Shown in pieces: positions 1 through 13,003 of a stretch of 64,000 nucleotides of DNA. The stretch's first letter is position 1. Each line of letters starts with the position of its first letter. Below the pieces are notes generated by a model. The model made no database searches and had not been told where the DNA came from. It was given only the letters and a program-made list of their open reading frames with translations. The DNA is from Blepharisma stoltei. Lineage: Eukaryota; Ciliophora; Heterotrichea; Heterotrichida; Blepharismidae. The translations under genes were made by a program, and so were the position numbers. The stretch lies in contig CAJZBQ010000030.1 in NCBI GenBank assembly GCA_914767885.1, forward strand, positions 186,001 through 250,000, in the 5' to 3' direction.

Positions 1-2895
1 CAATTAGCTCTCCATTAGAATTCACATCGTCTCTAAACGTCAATGTAGTCGGAAACAAATAAATAAGCCCATAATTCGCAATATTTTTATCAAAAACACA
101 ATGAGAAATTTCAATTGACCTAAATAGGGCGAGTTTTACAAGTGAATAATTATTAGAGTCCACATATGGAGTATACACAATATTGTTAACAAAAGTCACA
201 TTTTTCAGCTTGACAGTCCTGACTTTTTCTACATTTAAAAATCCTGAATACTGGGCTGACCCATACTCATAGCCATTATTAAGCCTTGATACTACTCCAT
301 TTGTATACTCAAAACTTCCACAATTATAATTAGGGTCTCCACAATCCAAGAAATAAATTATACCTAAATACTATAAATAAAATCTTTCCTGCTAATAATG
401 CTAACTAATAGGAGGGTTTATACTCTCTGTAATGGGTATAGTGAATTTTTGGTTGGTGTTGTAGGTGTTTGTCCAGGCTGTGTTGTGGTAACTACTTGTC
501 AAAAGCATCTTATATTATCAAAATTTACATTTTTAAATGTAAGATTTCCTCCTGAACTATAGATTAGTGATCTATGCTCATATCTAAAATCAGATATATT
601 TACATTTTCCAAAATTAAATTGGCATTTGTCACATTAATAAATGCTTTAGTGTGATAAGTGTTAGTGCAGAATGTTGAAGGCACATAACTAGTAACTTTA
701 ACACCTTGATCGCTATAATAGTAACCATCAGAACCTAATGTGATATTTGCGCAATAAGTACAATAAGGGTTTGCTGATGAGGATGGGCAGCCTGAGGTAA
801 GGTCTTTTCCGTTAAAAGCAATATTTCTTATTACAAGTGTCATATAATTTTGCACAGTAAAAAAAAGAAGTTTTCAATCTGCCCTGTTCTTTATTACAAT
901 CATGGAATTATCATAACTCCCCGACTCATGGATGGGCTTTTTCGAGTAAATTGGAAATTGAAAAATTAATTAATTATAAAATGCAACCTTTTGAAAGTTA
1001 AACAGATTGTCTCGAGATTTAATTAAACTAATTATTATAGATAAAAAATAATTTTTCATCAAAAGGTTCGCTTATTTTTAATCAAAAATAGGATTTCCTA
1101 TTGTTCTGCTAATCTCAGAAGGAGTAAGAAGTAATTAGAAGGTGTTTTATGGTGAAGGTTCTGATTAGAGGACTACAGACGTCATTTGTTAATCAGTATA
1201 CAGGGTTTGAGGTGTTCACGCAGATTAAATAATGATCTCCGTCATTAAGTAAATAAACAACTGCATATTTGTTATAAATTGAAGCTAAAGCGACAGCAAG
1301 AGTAGTGAATGGGTTGGCTAAAGTTCCATTTCCTCCATATATGTCAGTGCTGTTTTTTGAAGTCACATAAAAAATTGCTGGATTATCTCTTGTTGAGTAA
1401 TCCTTACTCCCATTTGTCTGCGATAGAAAATATCAGAAAAGTTTACATGGGAAATCCTTCTCAGAGAAAGAAAAATTTCTTGTATATAAATATTTTTATG
1501 TGCAATCTCTAAAAGCTAAGCTTATAAATTAAATTATTTTGCGAATTCTTTGATAATTTTATAGTATTAATCCATGGTAAAAAACTGTATCTGCTACTAA
1601 TGGTTAGATTAGGAATCATACAAACTGAATAATTTCCAAGCATAGTAACAGCTTCATGACCATCTGGACACCTAGTAAGACAATATCCATAAAATTGATA
1701 AGTTTGAGAGTTGCACCTAAAGCAATCTCCTGCGGATTTTGAGTTGCAAATTAAGCAGTTAGAATCATAGCAAGCATATGTTGTACACTTATTCCATGAA
1801 TAAATGCAATTTTTTGATTTGCAATTTGAGTGGCAAGAGCTTGGATCAAGGACTTCAGTAGACAAGCAGCTTGTAGTATTCGTACAGTTATCTGGGCTTA
1901 CATTTGTAATAATATTTTTATAGATAAATCCATAATATAAAGCGAATAAAATTTGGTTTGTGTTTTGGCATTGAGAAGGTTCGCTAATAGTATCATATCT
2001 GCACATAGAATTCATGCAAGAATCTGTGCATTGCCCATAACTTTCTATACCGCAGCCTTCAGCGCAGCCACAGTCATAGTTATCATAATTACAGTCATTT
2101 ACATTACAAGCTGCATTACATGTTCCATCTCCTAGCATAGACATTAAACACCCAGGAGCGCATTTTTGACAATCTCCTCCGTCATAATCGCAAGCTGAAT
2201 TATCACAAGCTTCATCACAAACTCCATTAGATTTCATATATGAACGGCAGCCTTGGGAACAGTCACAGTCTCCACTATCTCAATTGCAAGCGAGATTATT
2301 GCACTCTTGATTACAATTATTGTCTCCTATCATTCAAAGTTCACATCCTGAACTACATTGATTATTATTACAATCTCCAAAATCATAATTACAAGAAGAA
2401 ACATCGCAAAATTTATCACAAATCCCATCTCCAAGCATTTCCCTGCTGCAACCCGCTGAGCAATCTTTACAAATTCCTAAACCATAATAACAATTTTCAT
2501 TATTACAAGATTCTGAGCAATTTGCATTTAAATTGTCTTGGAAGCCTAAAATAACTTTTACAATTTGAAGAGCAGTACCCGCAATCTCCAAAATCGTACC
2601 CGCAGACCGGATTATTACAATTCTGGTCGCATATTCCATTTCCAAGATCAGAAAGTAAGCAGGAATAATTATTTATACATGATTCGTAGCAATTGGAATT
2701 TTCCGGATTTTGTTTTGGGTTTGTTGAAGGATTTGAGTCAAAATTACAAAATGAAGTCATGCAGTTAAGATCACAAATTCCATCTCCTTTCTAAGTAGAA
2801 ATTACAGATGATGGTGGACATAATGTTGGGTTGCACAGGAAGTTCAGCGCTAAAGACCAAGAAGGAAAGATAAAGAATAGAAAGCAGATAATCAT
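1..2895 (-). CDS. LNR/beta-helix giant surface receptor, copy A (5' part; runs off left edge)
   Basis: N-terminal part of a large ciliate surface protein, paralogous to copies at 3542-12537 and 14198-23460. The ATG (2895-2893) opens a hydrophobic signal peptide. A 15-nt GT-AG intron (2791-2805) follows. Several LNR/Notch-type repeats come next (pattern GDGICD..C....C.YD.GDC), with in-frame TGA read as Trp in the WMIGDN and CNWD segments. Then comes the start of a parallel beta-helix domain (GNGT..NPF, LLNDGDHY). Three IESs (1405-1611, 914-1126, 359-440) interrupt the frame, and TA or TNA excision restores it each time. One extra T in a T-run (complement of 2548-2551) shifts the frame relative to copies B and C, so this is either a young pseudogene or an assembly error. 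Function unknown; likely cell-surface sensing or adhesion. The C-terminal half lies outside the window. Confidence 0.8.
359..440. other. Short IES in receptor A
   Basis: An 80-bp insert between TA dinucleotides (359-360 and 439-440). Its ends read TATACC / GGTATA. Excision joins the segment ending in K-N-S to L-I-Y-F-L-D-C-G, matching copies B and C. Left in place it gives a stop. Confidence 0.8.
914..1126. mobile_element. Degenerate MITE-type IES in receptor A
   Basis: On the plus strand the insert is bounded by TAA/TAA and ends in CTCC / GGAG. Its core (about 975-1055) resembles the core of the intact MITEs at 16083 and 59645 (GTTAAACAGA, then a purine/AT block). Excision restores the I-T-S-Y-D-N-S-M-I reading found in the paralogues. 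Confidence 0.8.
1405..1611. mobile_element. Degenerate MITE-type IES in receptor A
   Basis: An insert with TTA at both ends and a CTCCC left end. Removal joins C-M-I-P to K-D-Y-S, exactly as in copies B and C. The interior is AT-rich with no gene. Confidence 0.75.
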
Positions 2896-3541
2896 AAGCC
2901 TATTTTTTTATTGATTAAATTCATTTTTCGCAAATTAAGTCTCAAAAAGTTACAAAGCAAAAAAATTATATTCGGTTTTAATTCTAAAATTATTTATAAA
3001 ACAATATAAGCTAATATATTAGAAAGATTAAGATCGAGATTGTCTCAATTATAATGTTGGAGGATTAGGAAATTTTTTATTACTTTTCTATATATACATC
3101 ATAATAAAATTGTTTAAAATATTTAATGCTCGAAATAATAATAATATAAATTCATCAAAACTTTCTCAAGTTTTTTAGCTTTTTCTCAAGTCTTTTAGCT
3201 CTTTCTCAAGTTTTTTAGCTCTTTCCCATAATTAAATTGATATAATGCTCTAACTAAAGCAAAAGAAAATCGAGAATTTTAGTTTATTTATTCCTTTTTA
3301 TATTTAAAGAATTAAAATTCCACTGTCCGTTATCATATTTTTCTTAAGAAATTAATACTTTCCAGATCTATGATATATGAAAATTGTATTTTTTTAAAAA
3401 CAGTTTACTTTTCCTTTCATTAATTCATATTACTTAAGCAAAATCAAATGATTAAAATTCTGAATCATTTCAGAAAGCAGGCTCTTACACCTCTAGTAAA
3501 AAAAACACTTACTTATTCAAAAAATATTTTATTTCTAAAAT
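2896..3541. other. Intergenic region between receptors A and B
   Basis: AT-rich region between the 5' end of copy A and the 3' end of copy B. It holds a short tandem repeat at 3161-3220. No other gene or RNA was recognised. Confidence 0.6.
3161..3220. repeat. Three tandem 20-bp repeats
   Basis: Three consecutive 20-bp units (3161-3180, 3181-3200, 3201-3220) of the form YTTTCTCAAGTYTTTTAGCT with two or three differences, followed by a decayed fourth start. It lies in the 5' flank of receptor A. Confidence 0.9.
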
Positions 3542-6500
3542 TTAGATAATTTGAAATTTTCCTTCGCCTTCTACTTCTTCTATAATTTTTTCTTTGCAAT
3601 CTAAACCTTTTGAATTGTTAAGCCTAAAGCAGTTTTCTTCAAAGCTATTTTCTTCTGTATTAATCCCTCCAATACTTTTCTTTTCCATATAGCTATATTC
3701 AATGCTATCTTTTTCAATTTCTTCATCACTCTATAGATAAAATTCTTTATTTCGTTATCTACATCTCCAAATTCTCTAGAATGTTCCTCCTTCATCCAAA
3801 TAACAAATTTCTCTGATAAAGCACAACTTCATGCAGCATGAATCTTTTCCTGATCACTCCCTCTAGTACACAATTTTTCTCCAACCCCAACAATAAATTA
3901 GCTCTGTCATCTTCATATATAATAGGCATCCCTCCTTTCAAATTTGCAAAAAATAAATCCCTCATCTTGATTTCTTTAAAATCAATCCCTTGATGATTTA
4001 AGTTTTCGCTTGGAGAAGACTTCAGAATCATCTCATATGGAAAATCTCCTGTTTTTTTATTATTACTTCCAATATAGCGCGGGCCCCTTTATAGATCTTT
4101 AAAGACAATGACTCATAAATTAAAAAATTGATTGAAAAATTCTAAGAAAATCTAAAAGTCCATCTTCTATTTGTCATTTTTAAATATAACATTTTAAATG
4201 CCAAAAGGAATTTTTCTTTAAGAATATTTTTTTAGAAATCAATAAGGAGTCAGGCGCTATATCTATATTTTCATAATTTTTATGATGGAATCTCTTCCTC
4301 AAAAATGGAACTTTCTCAATTATTATGGCTATATATGCATTTCCAGCCTTAATAATCCAATAAATAACAAAATAAGCATTTACTGATATAATGACAATAA
4401 AAAATAGCATTTCAGTAAATTGATCAAGAGACTCAGATAAGTAATACATTCCACAATAAATTGTTATAGCAGAAGATGCAATAGAAACAGTTTCAAGCCT
4501 ATTCAGATCGTCTCCATTGTAGGGCTTTATTTTGCATTGAAAATAAAGATAGACTACTAATACAAAAAGTGTAGTAAGAGCTTGAATATTGACTGATACA
4601 GCTGATAAAAAAATAGAGCAGCAAATAATTACTATTTTTCTGTAAATAATAACAAATTCTCAATAATAGCTTCTGGATTTATACCCGTTAAAAGCAAATC
4701 CATATTTGATCCTAACATCAATACTGCTCAGCCTATGCTTATTTTTCATAATCAGCAGCAAGCATGCAGCTGGTATTCCAATCCCCCATAAAAGTATAGC
4801 AGGAAGAGAAATAGCTGTTATATAAAATACATGCTGGCTATTCCAACACCTCAAACTTAAATCCACTACAAGCCAATCTTCGCCATAATCAAGCTCTTTA
4901 CAATCAAAAGAGCTAAAATAATACTTTATTAAGCTTGGATATACAAAAAATGCAGCCACAATTGAGCTAGTAATTATATTATCAACAAATAATGAAAAAT
5001 TTCTTTTACAATAGGATATCAAAGACCAAATAATAGCTGAAATAATAGGAATAGAAATAGGCAGAAGGGCCATAAAAAACAATTTTTGATAAAAAATCAC
5101 AGTTGTGCCACCTCTTAAGTCTCTGCTATAATATAGAAGGCAATCAAAAGAAAAAATTTGTTCACCAATAAAGCTTCCTTTATTTTGTGCAGAAAATAGC
5201 TGTTTAGCATAGCTTGGCCAGGATAGGCTAAAAGTAGTTGTTATCATAGCTAGCTGGATATAATTGACTAATATTTTAATATATACGCTTGTGAGAGATT
5301 TAGGTTTATATGCAGATTTTTTGGACATTTTGACCATTATTCAACAGACTATTATATATCCGATACCAATCGCACACGTTTTTATGATGACTATAGGAAG
5401 ACTTTGGCATTTTTCACATTGATTTTTTGTTATTTTTGCGTAGTCTTCTGAGCAGCTATGGCATAAATTTCCAGTGTATCCTTCAAGGCAGTTTCCTGTA
5501 TAAGAAATATTTTGTGAGTCAGAGCCAATGCAAGCATCTGGATTAGGGCAAGGCCAAAATGAGTCAGTCAGCATACTAGATCTTCAATATCCCGGCTTAG
5601 GGACCATTGTGTAATTTCCATAACATATAGCCTCATCAGGGCAAGGCAAACATTGATCACTTTTTGGATTTAAACTGTACAAATCTTCTGGGCAGATTAT
5701 GCATTTAACTCCAACTGTAATTTCACCTAATACACAATCTCTTAAAGTGGCATCTACAAGTAAACTTGAATTATAACTAAGGCCATCATTTGCTTTGATA
5801 CTTTTGGAACTATCGATGCCGTCTGTTTGTATTTCTATAGAAAAATTGCTGCTCGGCTCTGCGGAAATGATAAATGAGGAAAATGTGAAAATTCCACTGA
5901 TAGCTGTAACTTTAAGTTCACCAGATAAAATTACATCTTGTGAGGGCGATATTAATTCACCTACACTAGAATCATCTGTAGTAACAACTGAGCCTAAGTG
6001 ATCGATCAGGCCAATTATTAGTGGGGTTGTAGTTAGCTGTCCAGATGCTAAATTATTTAATTTACCGTTTCAATTAGTATTCATAACTTTCATAGTAACA
6101 GGATAAGATGCTATGTTTTCACCATACACTGCTTTATTGTTTTCAAAAGAATTGCTTTGGAAATTTGGCATGACTTCTTTTCATATATACTATAGCTCCT
6201 CCTTCATAATCTGCTATATTTCCTACAAAATCATTAGAAAATACATTAAAATTGCATTCTCCTGAGTAACTACATCCTAGTTTCATAGCTCCTCCTATTC
6301 CTGAATCATGAGTAGCTTCAGATGATTGATTCATTGCTTGTGCTTTATTATCATAAAATCTACAATATTTAATATCAGCATTTATATTATCTAGATAAAT
6401 TGCCCCACCAGCTGATGATGTATTATTTACAAATTCCGTAGACATTATTTCATATAACCATTTATAATCAATAGAAGCATTGCTACTGGTTAGCCATTTT

Positions 6501-9500
6501 CCTATTCACTACATAATATAGAAAAATGGTAAGCAGTACCAAAATTTTTATTTATTGTAAAAGAGCATAATTTTTACTATTGATTGTATTATAGTCCAGG
6601 ACCTTCTTTGGATCGCCCTGGGCTATACCTTGTCACCTCAACCTGTGGGCTGAATCAGAAAATATCAGTTTCAAAGTCAACCCCATGTACTGACAGTAAA
6701 AATATAGCGACGTTTGCCACTTTTGGGATTGATTGGCAACTGACTTTGCCCGAGTCAACCCCACAGGTTGAGGCGGCAAGGTGAAGCCCAGAGCGATCCA
6801 AAGCAGGCCTGGGCTATGTCTGTAAAAGCAAAATACAAAGCCCCACCATAAATTGATGTCCCATTATCAAAAACGCATGAGTTAATATAAACATAATCAG
6901 TATTTGTACAACTAATTGCTCCTCCTATTTTTCCTTGACTATTCTTAAAGCTTGTTTCCACGATCTTTAAAAATTCCATTTCAGATCCCTCAATTGCTGA
7001 ATATTTAAAATTTTCAAATAATGATTTTTGTATAAAAGTTCTGCTACCAAAAACACTTATAACCCCCCCAGAACTTGAGCTCTCGGTATTTAAAAACTTG
7101 CATTGAGAAATATTTAATGCTGTTGAAAATGCTAGTATTGCGTTGCCTGTAATAGAAGATGAGTTCATAAATAAGCTATCTGTAAGATTTATAGGTCTTG
7201 ATTAGAATTAGTTAGGGTTAAAGACAGGTACTAGTTATATTTTTGATGAAGTCACCAAAGATCTCCTGTACGGGACGTTCATCCGCTTTGCGACAAGCTG
7301 CCTGATAGGTCTAGCCATGGCCGGTGCAGTTCTCTCCTCCTTGTCTTGAGGCTTTAGACTTTAACTTTAATAGAAATCTCTTTGTATTCAGTCCCCTTCA
7401 GTGAGGTCCAACTTGATTAACAGCTCTGAATAACGGCAGGTGGACCTTCCTAACCGTCAAACCGTTAATGTTAACAAGTCACTCAAGACTTCTCTGATCA
7501 ATACCAGACTCAGCATTGACCTCTTCACTTCACTCTAGACTCTCCAGAGGGTTGACCTCCTTCACATAAGCTAGAGCATAGGTCCCTACCTGCAGAGCAG
7601 GCACATTGGGCCTATCTCTTAACTGCCATTTTAATATTGTACTTTAGACTTTAACGAGTGGCTTATGGATTTCTGCAGCCCTGCAACGGGCGATTGGGAG
7701 TTGTTTGAGTTCAGAGATTAGCTATCGGGTGCAAGAGTGCCTTTCTTTGGCAGCTAGCAAAAAGACTATTCCTCTATGGCCCACGCCGAAGCCCCTGATT
7801 TCTCAGTAGAGGATGTGTTCCAATTGGCCATGGCCTTAAGGTCCAGATTGTTGTGCCAGAGGGCAGATTGCCACGCGCCGCCATTTTAATTCATATGATT
7901 TATTGAGCTTGAAAGAGCATAAATTGACCCACCTGACGTTAAAGATTTTCCATTAAGAAAGGTTGAATTTACAACAGCCAATCAATTATCAGAGGCTAAA
8001 TACAAAAAGCTTCCAGAGTTCCCTTTATGGTCTTTAAATTGTGTGTTAGCAATAGTGAAATTTGAAAGTGTAAAATAAATCCCTGGAGTAACCCCATTAG
8101 CCGTGTTTTCATATATTTCACAGTTATCAATTTTAATATTAGACGCAATTGAATAAATCAAGCCTTCTGATTCTGCATGATTATGATACAGTTGGGAATT
8201 TTTTAAAATGCTATTGCTTTTAGCTCGGACTATATAGACCACTCCACCTTTATCTTTGCAAAAGTTTCCTCTGAAAATTGAATTTTCGATTAAAAAATAA
8301 GATAATTGGTTAAAATAGAGAACTCCTCCATATTTAGCACTATTTTTATAAAATTGGCATTTGTTGCAGTGAAAATATGAGCTACCCTCAGCTCTGACAG
8401 CGCCTGCAATTTTTGTAGAAGTGTTGTTGGTAAAGCTCGTTAACTCACAGTCAGCTGTTGAATATGACGATAAATAAACAGTCCCTGCATTTTTTGTTGA
8501 ATTTGCTATAATAGATTCAGTATCTTTTCAAAATCCATGAGCAAGATATATAATAGACCCTTCATTTTTTTGAAAAATGCATTTAGCTGTTTCAATATAA
8601 GACAAAATTGCGACATTTTCAGCACATAAAACATTTTGTCCTAAATTTTCAGTAAAATTACAAGAAGTTAGGATTATTTTGGATTTATCAGAGCTTGACT
8701 GTTCTGAAGCAGCAAAATATAAAGCAGATCCAAAATCAGCGTAATTGGAAAAAAATAAAGAATTTGAAATTTTTAATATTATGCGTTGCCTAAATTGCTT
8801 ATCTAGTCTGGCATGTTGAAATTTTTACACGTGAAAAATATAGAGAGTTGATGCGAAATTTTCTTCAAACGTTGAAGAAAATTTTGGTGCGCCAGCCTAT
8901 ATAAGCAATATAGGGAAAAATATAATATTCCATATTGGAAAAAATTCGCAATTGTTCCTTTGTTATTAGCAGTGTTATAAGCAAATATGCAAGACTCAAT
9001 AATAGAATCGACTGTAAGAATTACATTATTTTCTATATATATTGCTGAGCCAGACAGTGCAGAGTTGCACTTAAAGTCAGTATCTGAAATTGATAAACTA
9101 ATCTGGCTTTGCGATAATGATGTGCTTGAGACATAAATCGCGCCTCCATTTACGTCTAAGCTTTTATTATTTTTGAAAACCGATTTTTTTATATCAATTG
9201 CACGAGAAATTGCTCCTTCAAAATCTGAAAAATAAAGAGTTCCATGCCCTAAATTGGCTATATTTGAGTCAAATATTATGCTATTTATAATTAATGAGCC
9301 ACCTGTAAAATATAGTCCTGGGCTATAATCTGCTGAGTTATTAGAAATTATAGTATCGGAAATATAAGTATCCCCAAAGCTCTGTACAAAACATAAAGGC
9401 CCATATCCCCCAGGAGCGTTATTTTTATTGTCATTAAATACTGAATTATTAATTGTCATTTTTCCACCAAGAAAAGAATATACGCAACTCCCAAAAGAAG

Positions 9501-12500
9501 AAGACCCTATATTTCCTTCAAAACTGCAACCAATAATATTAATGTTCTCAGATACCTCAAATCTTAGATTTGGGCTTGAATTTTGGCAAAGGTTGTTTTT
9601 AAAAGTGCTTTCTAATATTTCATGATTATAAGAATTGCGAATAGATCATAAAGAATAACAGTCGATGCCATTAGAATCTGTGACAAGGTTTTTTATATAT
9701 AAATCACTGTTGTCTACATAATAGTTTCATAAGATAGTATTGATATTTTGAGCTTCCAGGCTTCCATTAGATTCAATAGTCAAGTTGTAAAAACGTATGT
9801 TCACTAATTGATCAAGATCTAAAATCCCATATAAACCAGAGTGATTGTTGGCAATTGTTGAATTTTTAAAAATAAAATCTCGCTTCTTATATATTGCTTC
9901 TATAGAATTTCCATTTGCATCTGTTATGGATATTGAAGTATCTGTAAGATATTGAGAAGAATAATACAGATTATTAATATAAATCAAAGATCCTGCTAAA
10001 ATTCCATTTCCATTTATAGTCAAATTTTCGAATAAAATTTTTTGTAGCTGAGACTGATAATCAACCCATAAAATGCCTGCAATTATTCCATAGTTATTTG
10101 TAAAAATTGAATCGTGAATGTAAATGTGATAAAGCAATAAATCAATCAGCTCGTTATTAGAATTTAAATCATTACGAAATACTAATGCCAGTGGCTCTAA
10201 ATAAATGAGCCCAAAATAGACTGCATTTTTTTCAAAAATGCAGTGAGAAACTTCAATTGATCTGTATAGAATCAATTTTATAAGACAATAAGTTGTGGAT
10301 ACGACATAAGGAGAATATACAATATTGTTAACAAAAGTGACATTTTTCAGCTTTACAGTCCTGATTTTATCTGCACTTAAAAATCCTGAAAATGGTGCTA
10401 CGCCATACTCATAGCCATTATTAAGCCTTGATACAACTCCATTTGTATACTCAAAGCTTCCACAATTATAATTTGCATCTCCACAATCAAGAAAATAAAT
10501 CACTGAAGTTTTTTCCTGTTCTGGAGTTGCTTGTCCTGGCTGTATTGAAGTCGCACCTCACATGCATCGAATACTATCAAAATTTACGTAGCTGAATATA
10601 ATGTTTGCTCCATAGCTTATAATTAAAGTTTTTAATTCCATTCTCCAATCTGTAAAATTTACATTTTTCATCTCTAAATTGGCGTTTAAATATAAACTAA
10701 AAAGGCTTTTGGTGTGAAATGTGTTGCATGTGGATGAGTCTAAATAATTAGAAACTACAGTCCCTTGATCACTGTAATAGTATCCATCAGAACCTAGCGT
10801 AATATAAGCGCAATATGAGCAATAAGGGTTTGCTTCTGATGGGCAAGTTGATAGAACATCTTGTCCATTGAATACGACATTTTTTATTGTAAGAGTATTA
10901 GTACTTGACATTGTAAAAGTAAAAAAATCGTGGTCTGCCTTCGTTTTTACAACAATCATAGAGCCATCATATGAATCAATCACAAGATTTGCTGGGCTAA
11001 AGCTTTTTGACAATGGATCACATACATCAGCTAGCACAGTGCTCACAGGATTTGATGTATTAACACAGGTAAAATAATGATCCCCATCATTCAATAGATA
11101 AATAATGGCATACCTATTATATATTGAAGCAAGAGCTAGAGAAAGGGATGCAAATGGGTTGTTAAAAGTCCCATTTCCTTCATAAATATCGGTGCTTGTT
11201 TTTGAAGTTACATAATAGACTGCTGGACTTTCTTTTGTTGAATAGTCTTTAGGAATCAAGCAAACTGGATAGTCGCCAAGTAAATTAACCGCCTCATGAC
11301 CACCTGGGCATGAAGCCAGGCAATATCCATAAAATTGATAAGCATTTGAGTTGCATTTAAAACAGTCTCCTAACTTATTTGAGTTGCAAATTAGACAATT
11401 TTGGTCTGCACACGTATTTACTTCACATTGATTTCATGAATAAATGCACTGAGCTCCTTTACAATTTGTGTGACAAGAACTAGAATCAAGGACCTCTGTT
11501 GATAAGCAGCTTGTGTTACTTGTGCAATTATCTGGGCTTGTATTTGCTACAAGATTTTTAAATATAAGCCCATAATGTAAAGCAAATAATATCTGGTTTG
11601 AATTTTGGCATTTAGAAGTTTCGCTAGTAGTATCATATCTGCACATAGAATTCATGCAGGAATCTTTGCATTGTCCATAACTTTCTATACCGCAGCCTTC
11701 AGCACAGCCACAGTCATAATTATCATAATGACAATCATTTACATTGCAAGCAGAGTTACAAGTTTCATCTCCTAGCATAGACATTAAACAGCCAGGAGCA
11801 CATTCTTGGCAGTCTCCTCCATCATAATCGCAATCTGAATTATCACAAACTTCATCACAAACTCCGTTAGATTTCATATAAGAATGACAGCCTTGGGAAC
11901 AGTCACATTCCCCTCCATCTCAGTTACAAGCCAGATTATCGCACTCTTTATTACAATTATTGTCTCCTATCATTCAAAGTTCGCAGCCTGAAGTGCATTG
12001 ATTATTATTACAATCTCCAAAATCATAATTACAAGAAAACACATTGCAAGATTTATCACAAATCCCATCTCCAAGAATTTCCCTGCTGCAGCCAGCTGAG
12101 CAATCTTTACAAATTCCTAAACCATAATAACAATTTTCATTATCACAAGAATTAGAGCATGCTATGCCTAAATCATCTTGAAAGCCTAAATATCTTTTAC
12201 AATCTGAAGAGCAGTACCCACAATCTCCATAATCATAGCCACAAGTTGGATTATTGCAGTTTTGATTACATGCTCCGTTTCCCAGATCAGAAGGTGAACA
12301 CGAATAATTATCAATGCACAATTGATAACAATCTGAATTTTCTGGATTTATCAATGGGTTTATATTTGAATTTGAGTCAAAATTGCAAAATGAAACCATG
12401 CATGCTAGATTGGAAACTCCGTCTCCTTTCTAAGTAATAGTTACTGATAATTGAGGACATCAAGATGGATTACATAAGAAGTTTATTGCAATTGAGAATA

Positions 12501-12537
12501 AAGGCTGGAGTAAAACAAAAAAAGATTTGATACTCAT
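3542..12537 (-). CDS. LNR/beta-helix giant surface receptor, copy B
   Basis: Complete paralogue of about 2,500 residues once IESs are removed. ATG at 12537-12535, signal peptide, 15-nt intron 12430-12444, LNR repeats (about 12400-11430), then a long beta-helix with FxxN and GGAI/GGALYF motifs like polymorphic membrane protein repeats (about 11250-6000). A Cys-rich stalk follows (CYGNYTMVPKPGYWRS, GYTGNLCHSC), then 8-9 membrane helices (5400-4200) around a conserved RIKYGF...YKSRSYYWEF segment, and a charged cytoplasmic tail. Many in-frame TGA codons sit where Trp is expected. IESs: 8774-8924, 7190-7902, 6491-6816, 4075-4188, 3801-3900. Relative to copy C there is a 4-nt TATA excess near 6183-6190. 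The tail needs either a 32-nt GT-AG removal (3731-3762) or a frameshift to reach the acidic end and TAA at 3542-3544. Confidence 0.8.
3801..3900. other. Short IES in receptor B tail
   Basis: TA-bounded (3801-3802, 3899-3900). Excision keeps the frame and joins the YEDDRA segment to WMKEEH, giving a charged tail like that of copy C. Ends share no clear inverted repeat. Boundaries are inferred. Confidence 0.55.
4075..4188. other. Short IES in receptor B
   Basis: A 112-bp insert with TATATT at both junctions and a GC-rich end (GGGGCCCGCGC on the minus strand). Excision removes an in-frame TAA and continues into a segment homologous to the copy C tail (GD-x-x-Y-E). Confidence 0.8.
6491..6816. 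mobile_element. Composite IES with terminal inverted repeats in receptor B
   Basis: Removal between TA 6491-6492 and TA 6815-6816 restores a frame matching copy C up to Y-E-I-M-S-T-E-F. Within it, 6591-6816 is an element with long inverted repeats (GGATCG...CTGGGCTA and CTCAACCTGTGGG arms). Between the left TA and that element lies a second small inverted repeat (CCATTTT...AAAATGG, 6494-6529). This looks like a MITE that joined or entered an older IES. Confidence 0.75.
7190..7902. mobile_element. GC-rich SINE-like IES in receptor B (two units)
   Basis: A 711-bp insert, much more GC-rich than its surroundings. On the minus strand it begins ATTAAAATGGCGG. A second ATTAAAATGGC start lies near 7640, and the motif TTAAAGTCTAAAG recurs near 7355 and 7646, so two related units seem joined head to tail. 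Excision at the ATAAATC repeats joins S-S-S-I-N to L-T-D as in copy C. No reverse transcriptase is present. Confidence 0.75.
8774..8924. mobile_element. Short TIR-bearing IES in receptor B
   Basis: A 149-bp insert between TA copies with imperfect inverted ends (TTGCTTAT-TAG-CTGGC on each side) and a central palindrome around 8855-8885 (TTTTCTTCAA / TTGAAGAAAA). Excision restores G-I-L-K-I-S-N-S as in copy C. Confidence 0.85.
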
Positions 12538-12709
12538 AATCTTATGCTATTTTAATTTATAATAAAAACCAGCTCTAGGACCATAATTATTAATTTAAAT
12601 CATTAAGTACTTTTTAGAAAAGGTATTTTAAAGTACAAGTAAGAGTAGGTAAATAAAATAATAAAAAATGTCCGAATTTTTTAAAGGTCTATTCAAAATA
12701 CAAGTTGTT

Positions 12710-12837
12710 TAACGATGACACCCCCTCAATCTTTATGTCTATGGCAACACAATACAATTTTTTAATATAAAATTTTATATAAAAAATAAAAAAAAATTTT
12801 TTGCCATAGACATGAAGATTGAGGGGAATCATCGTTA
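12710..12837. mobile_element. Palindromic mini-MITE, intergenic
   Basis: TA-bounded element with about 35-bp near-perfect inverted repeats (TAACGATGA...CCCCTCAATCTT, ...TGTCTATGGCAA on each arm) around an AT-only centre of roughly 55 bp. Too short to encode a transposase. Confidence 0.9.
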
Positions 12838-13003
12838 TATTAAAGTTCATCTTAATATGTATATAGACAATAATCTTTTAATAAAGCTGAGCATTGGTGT
12901 TTTCCTAGTATAGCCAATTGGAAATATTGAACCATCAGAAAGATGGCTATATTAGGTGATTGATACCACTGTTTTGTTGATAGATATAGGCATTCTAAAT
13001 TGC

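Noticed and set aside
6584-6784. 66-codon open frame
   Set aside because: Confined to the inverted-repeat element of an IES; no similarity and no start context.
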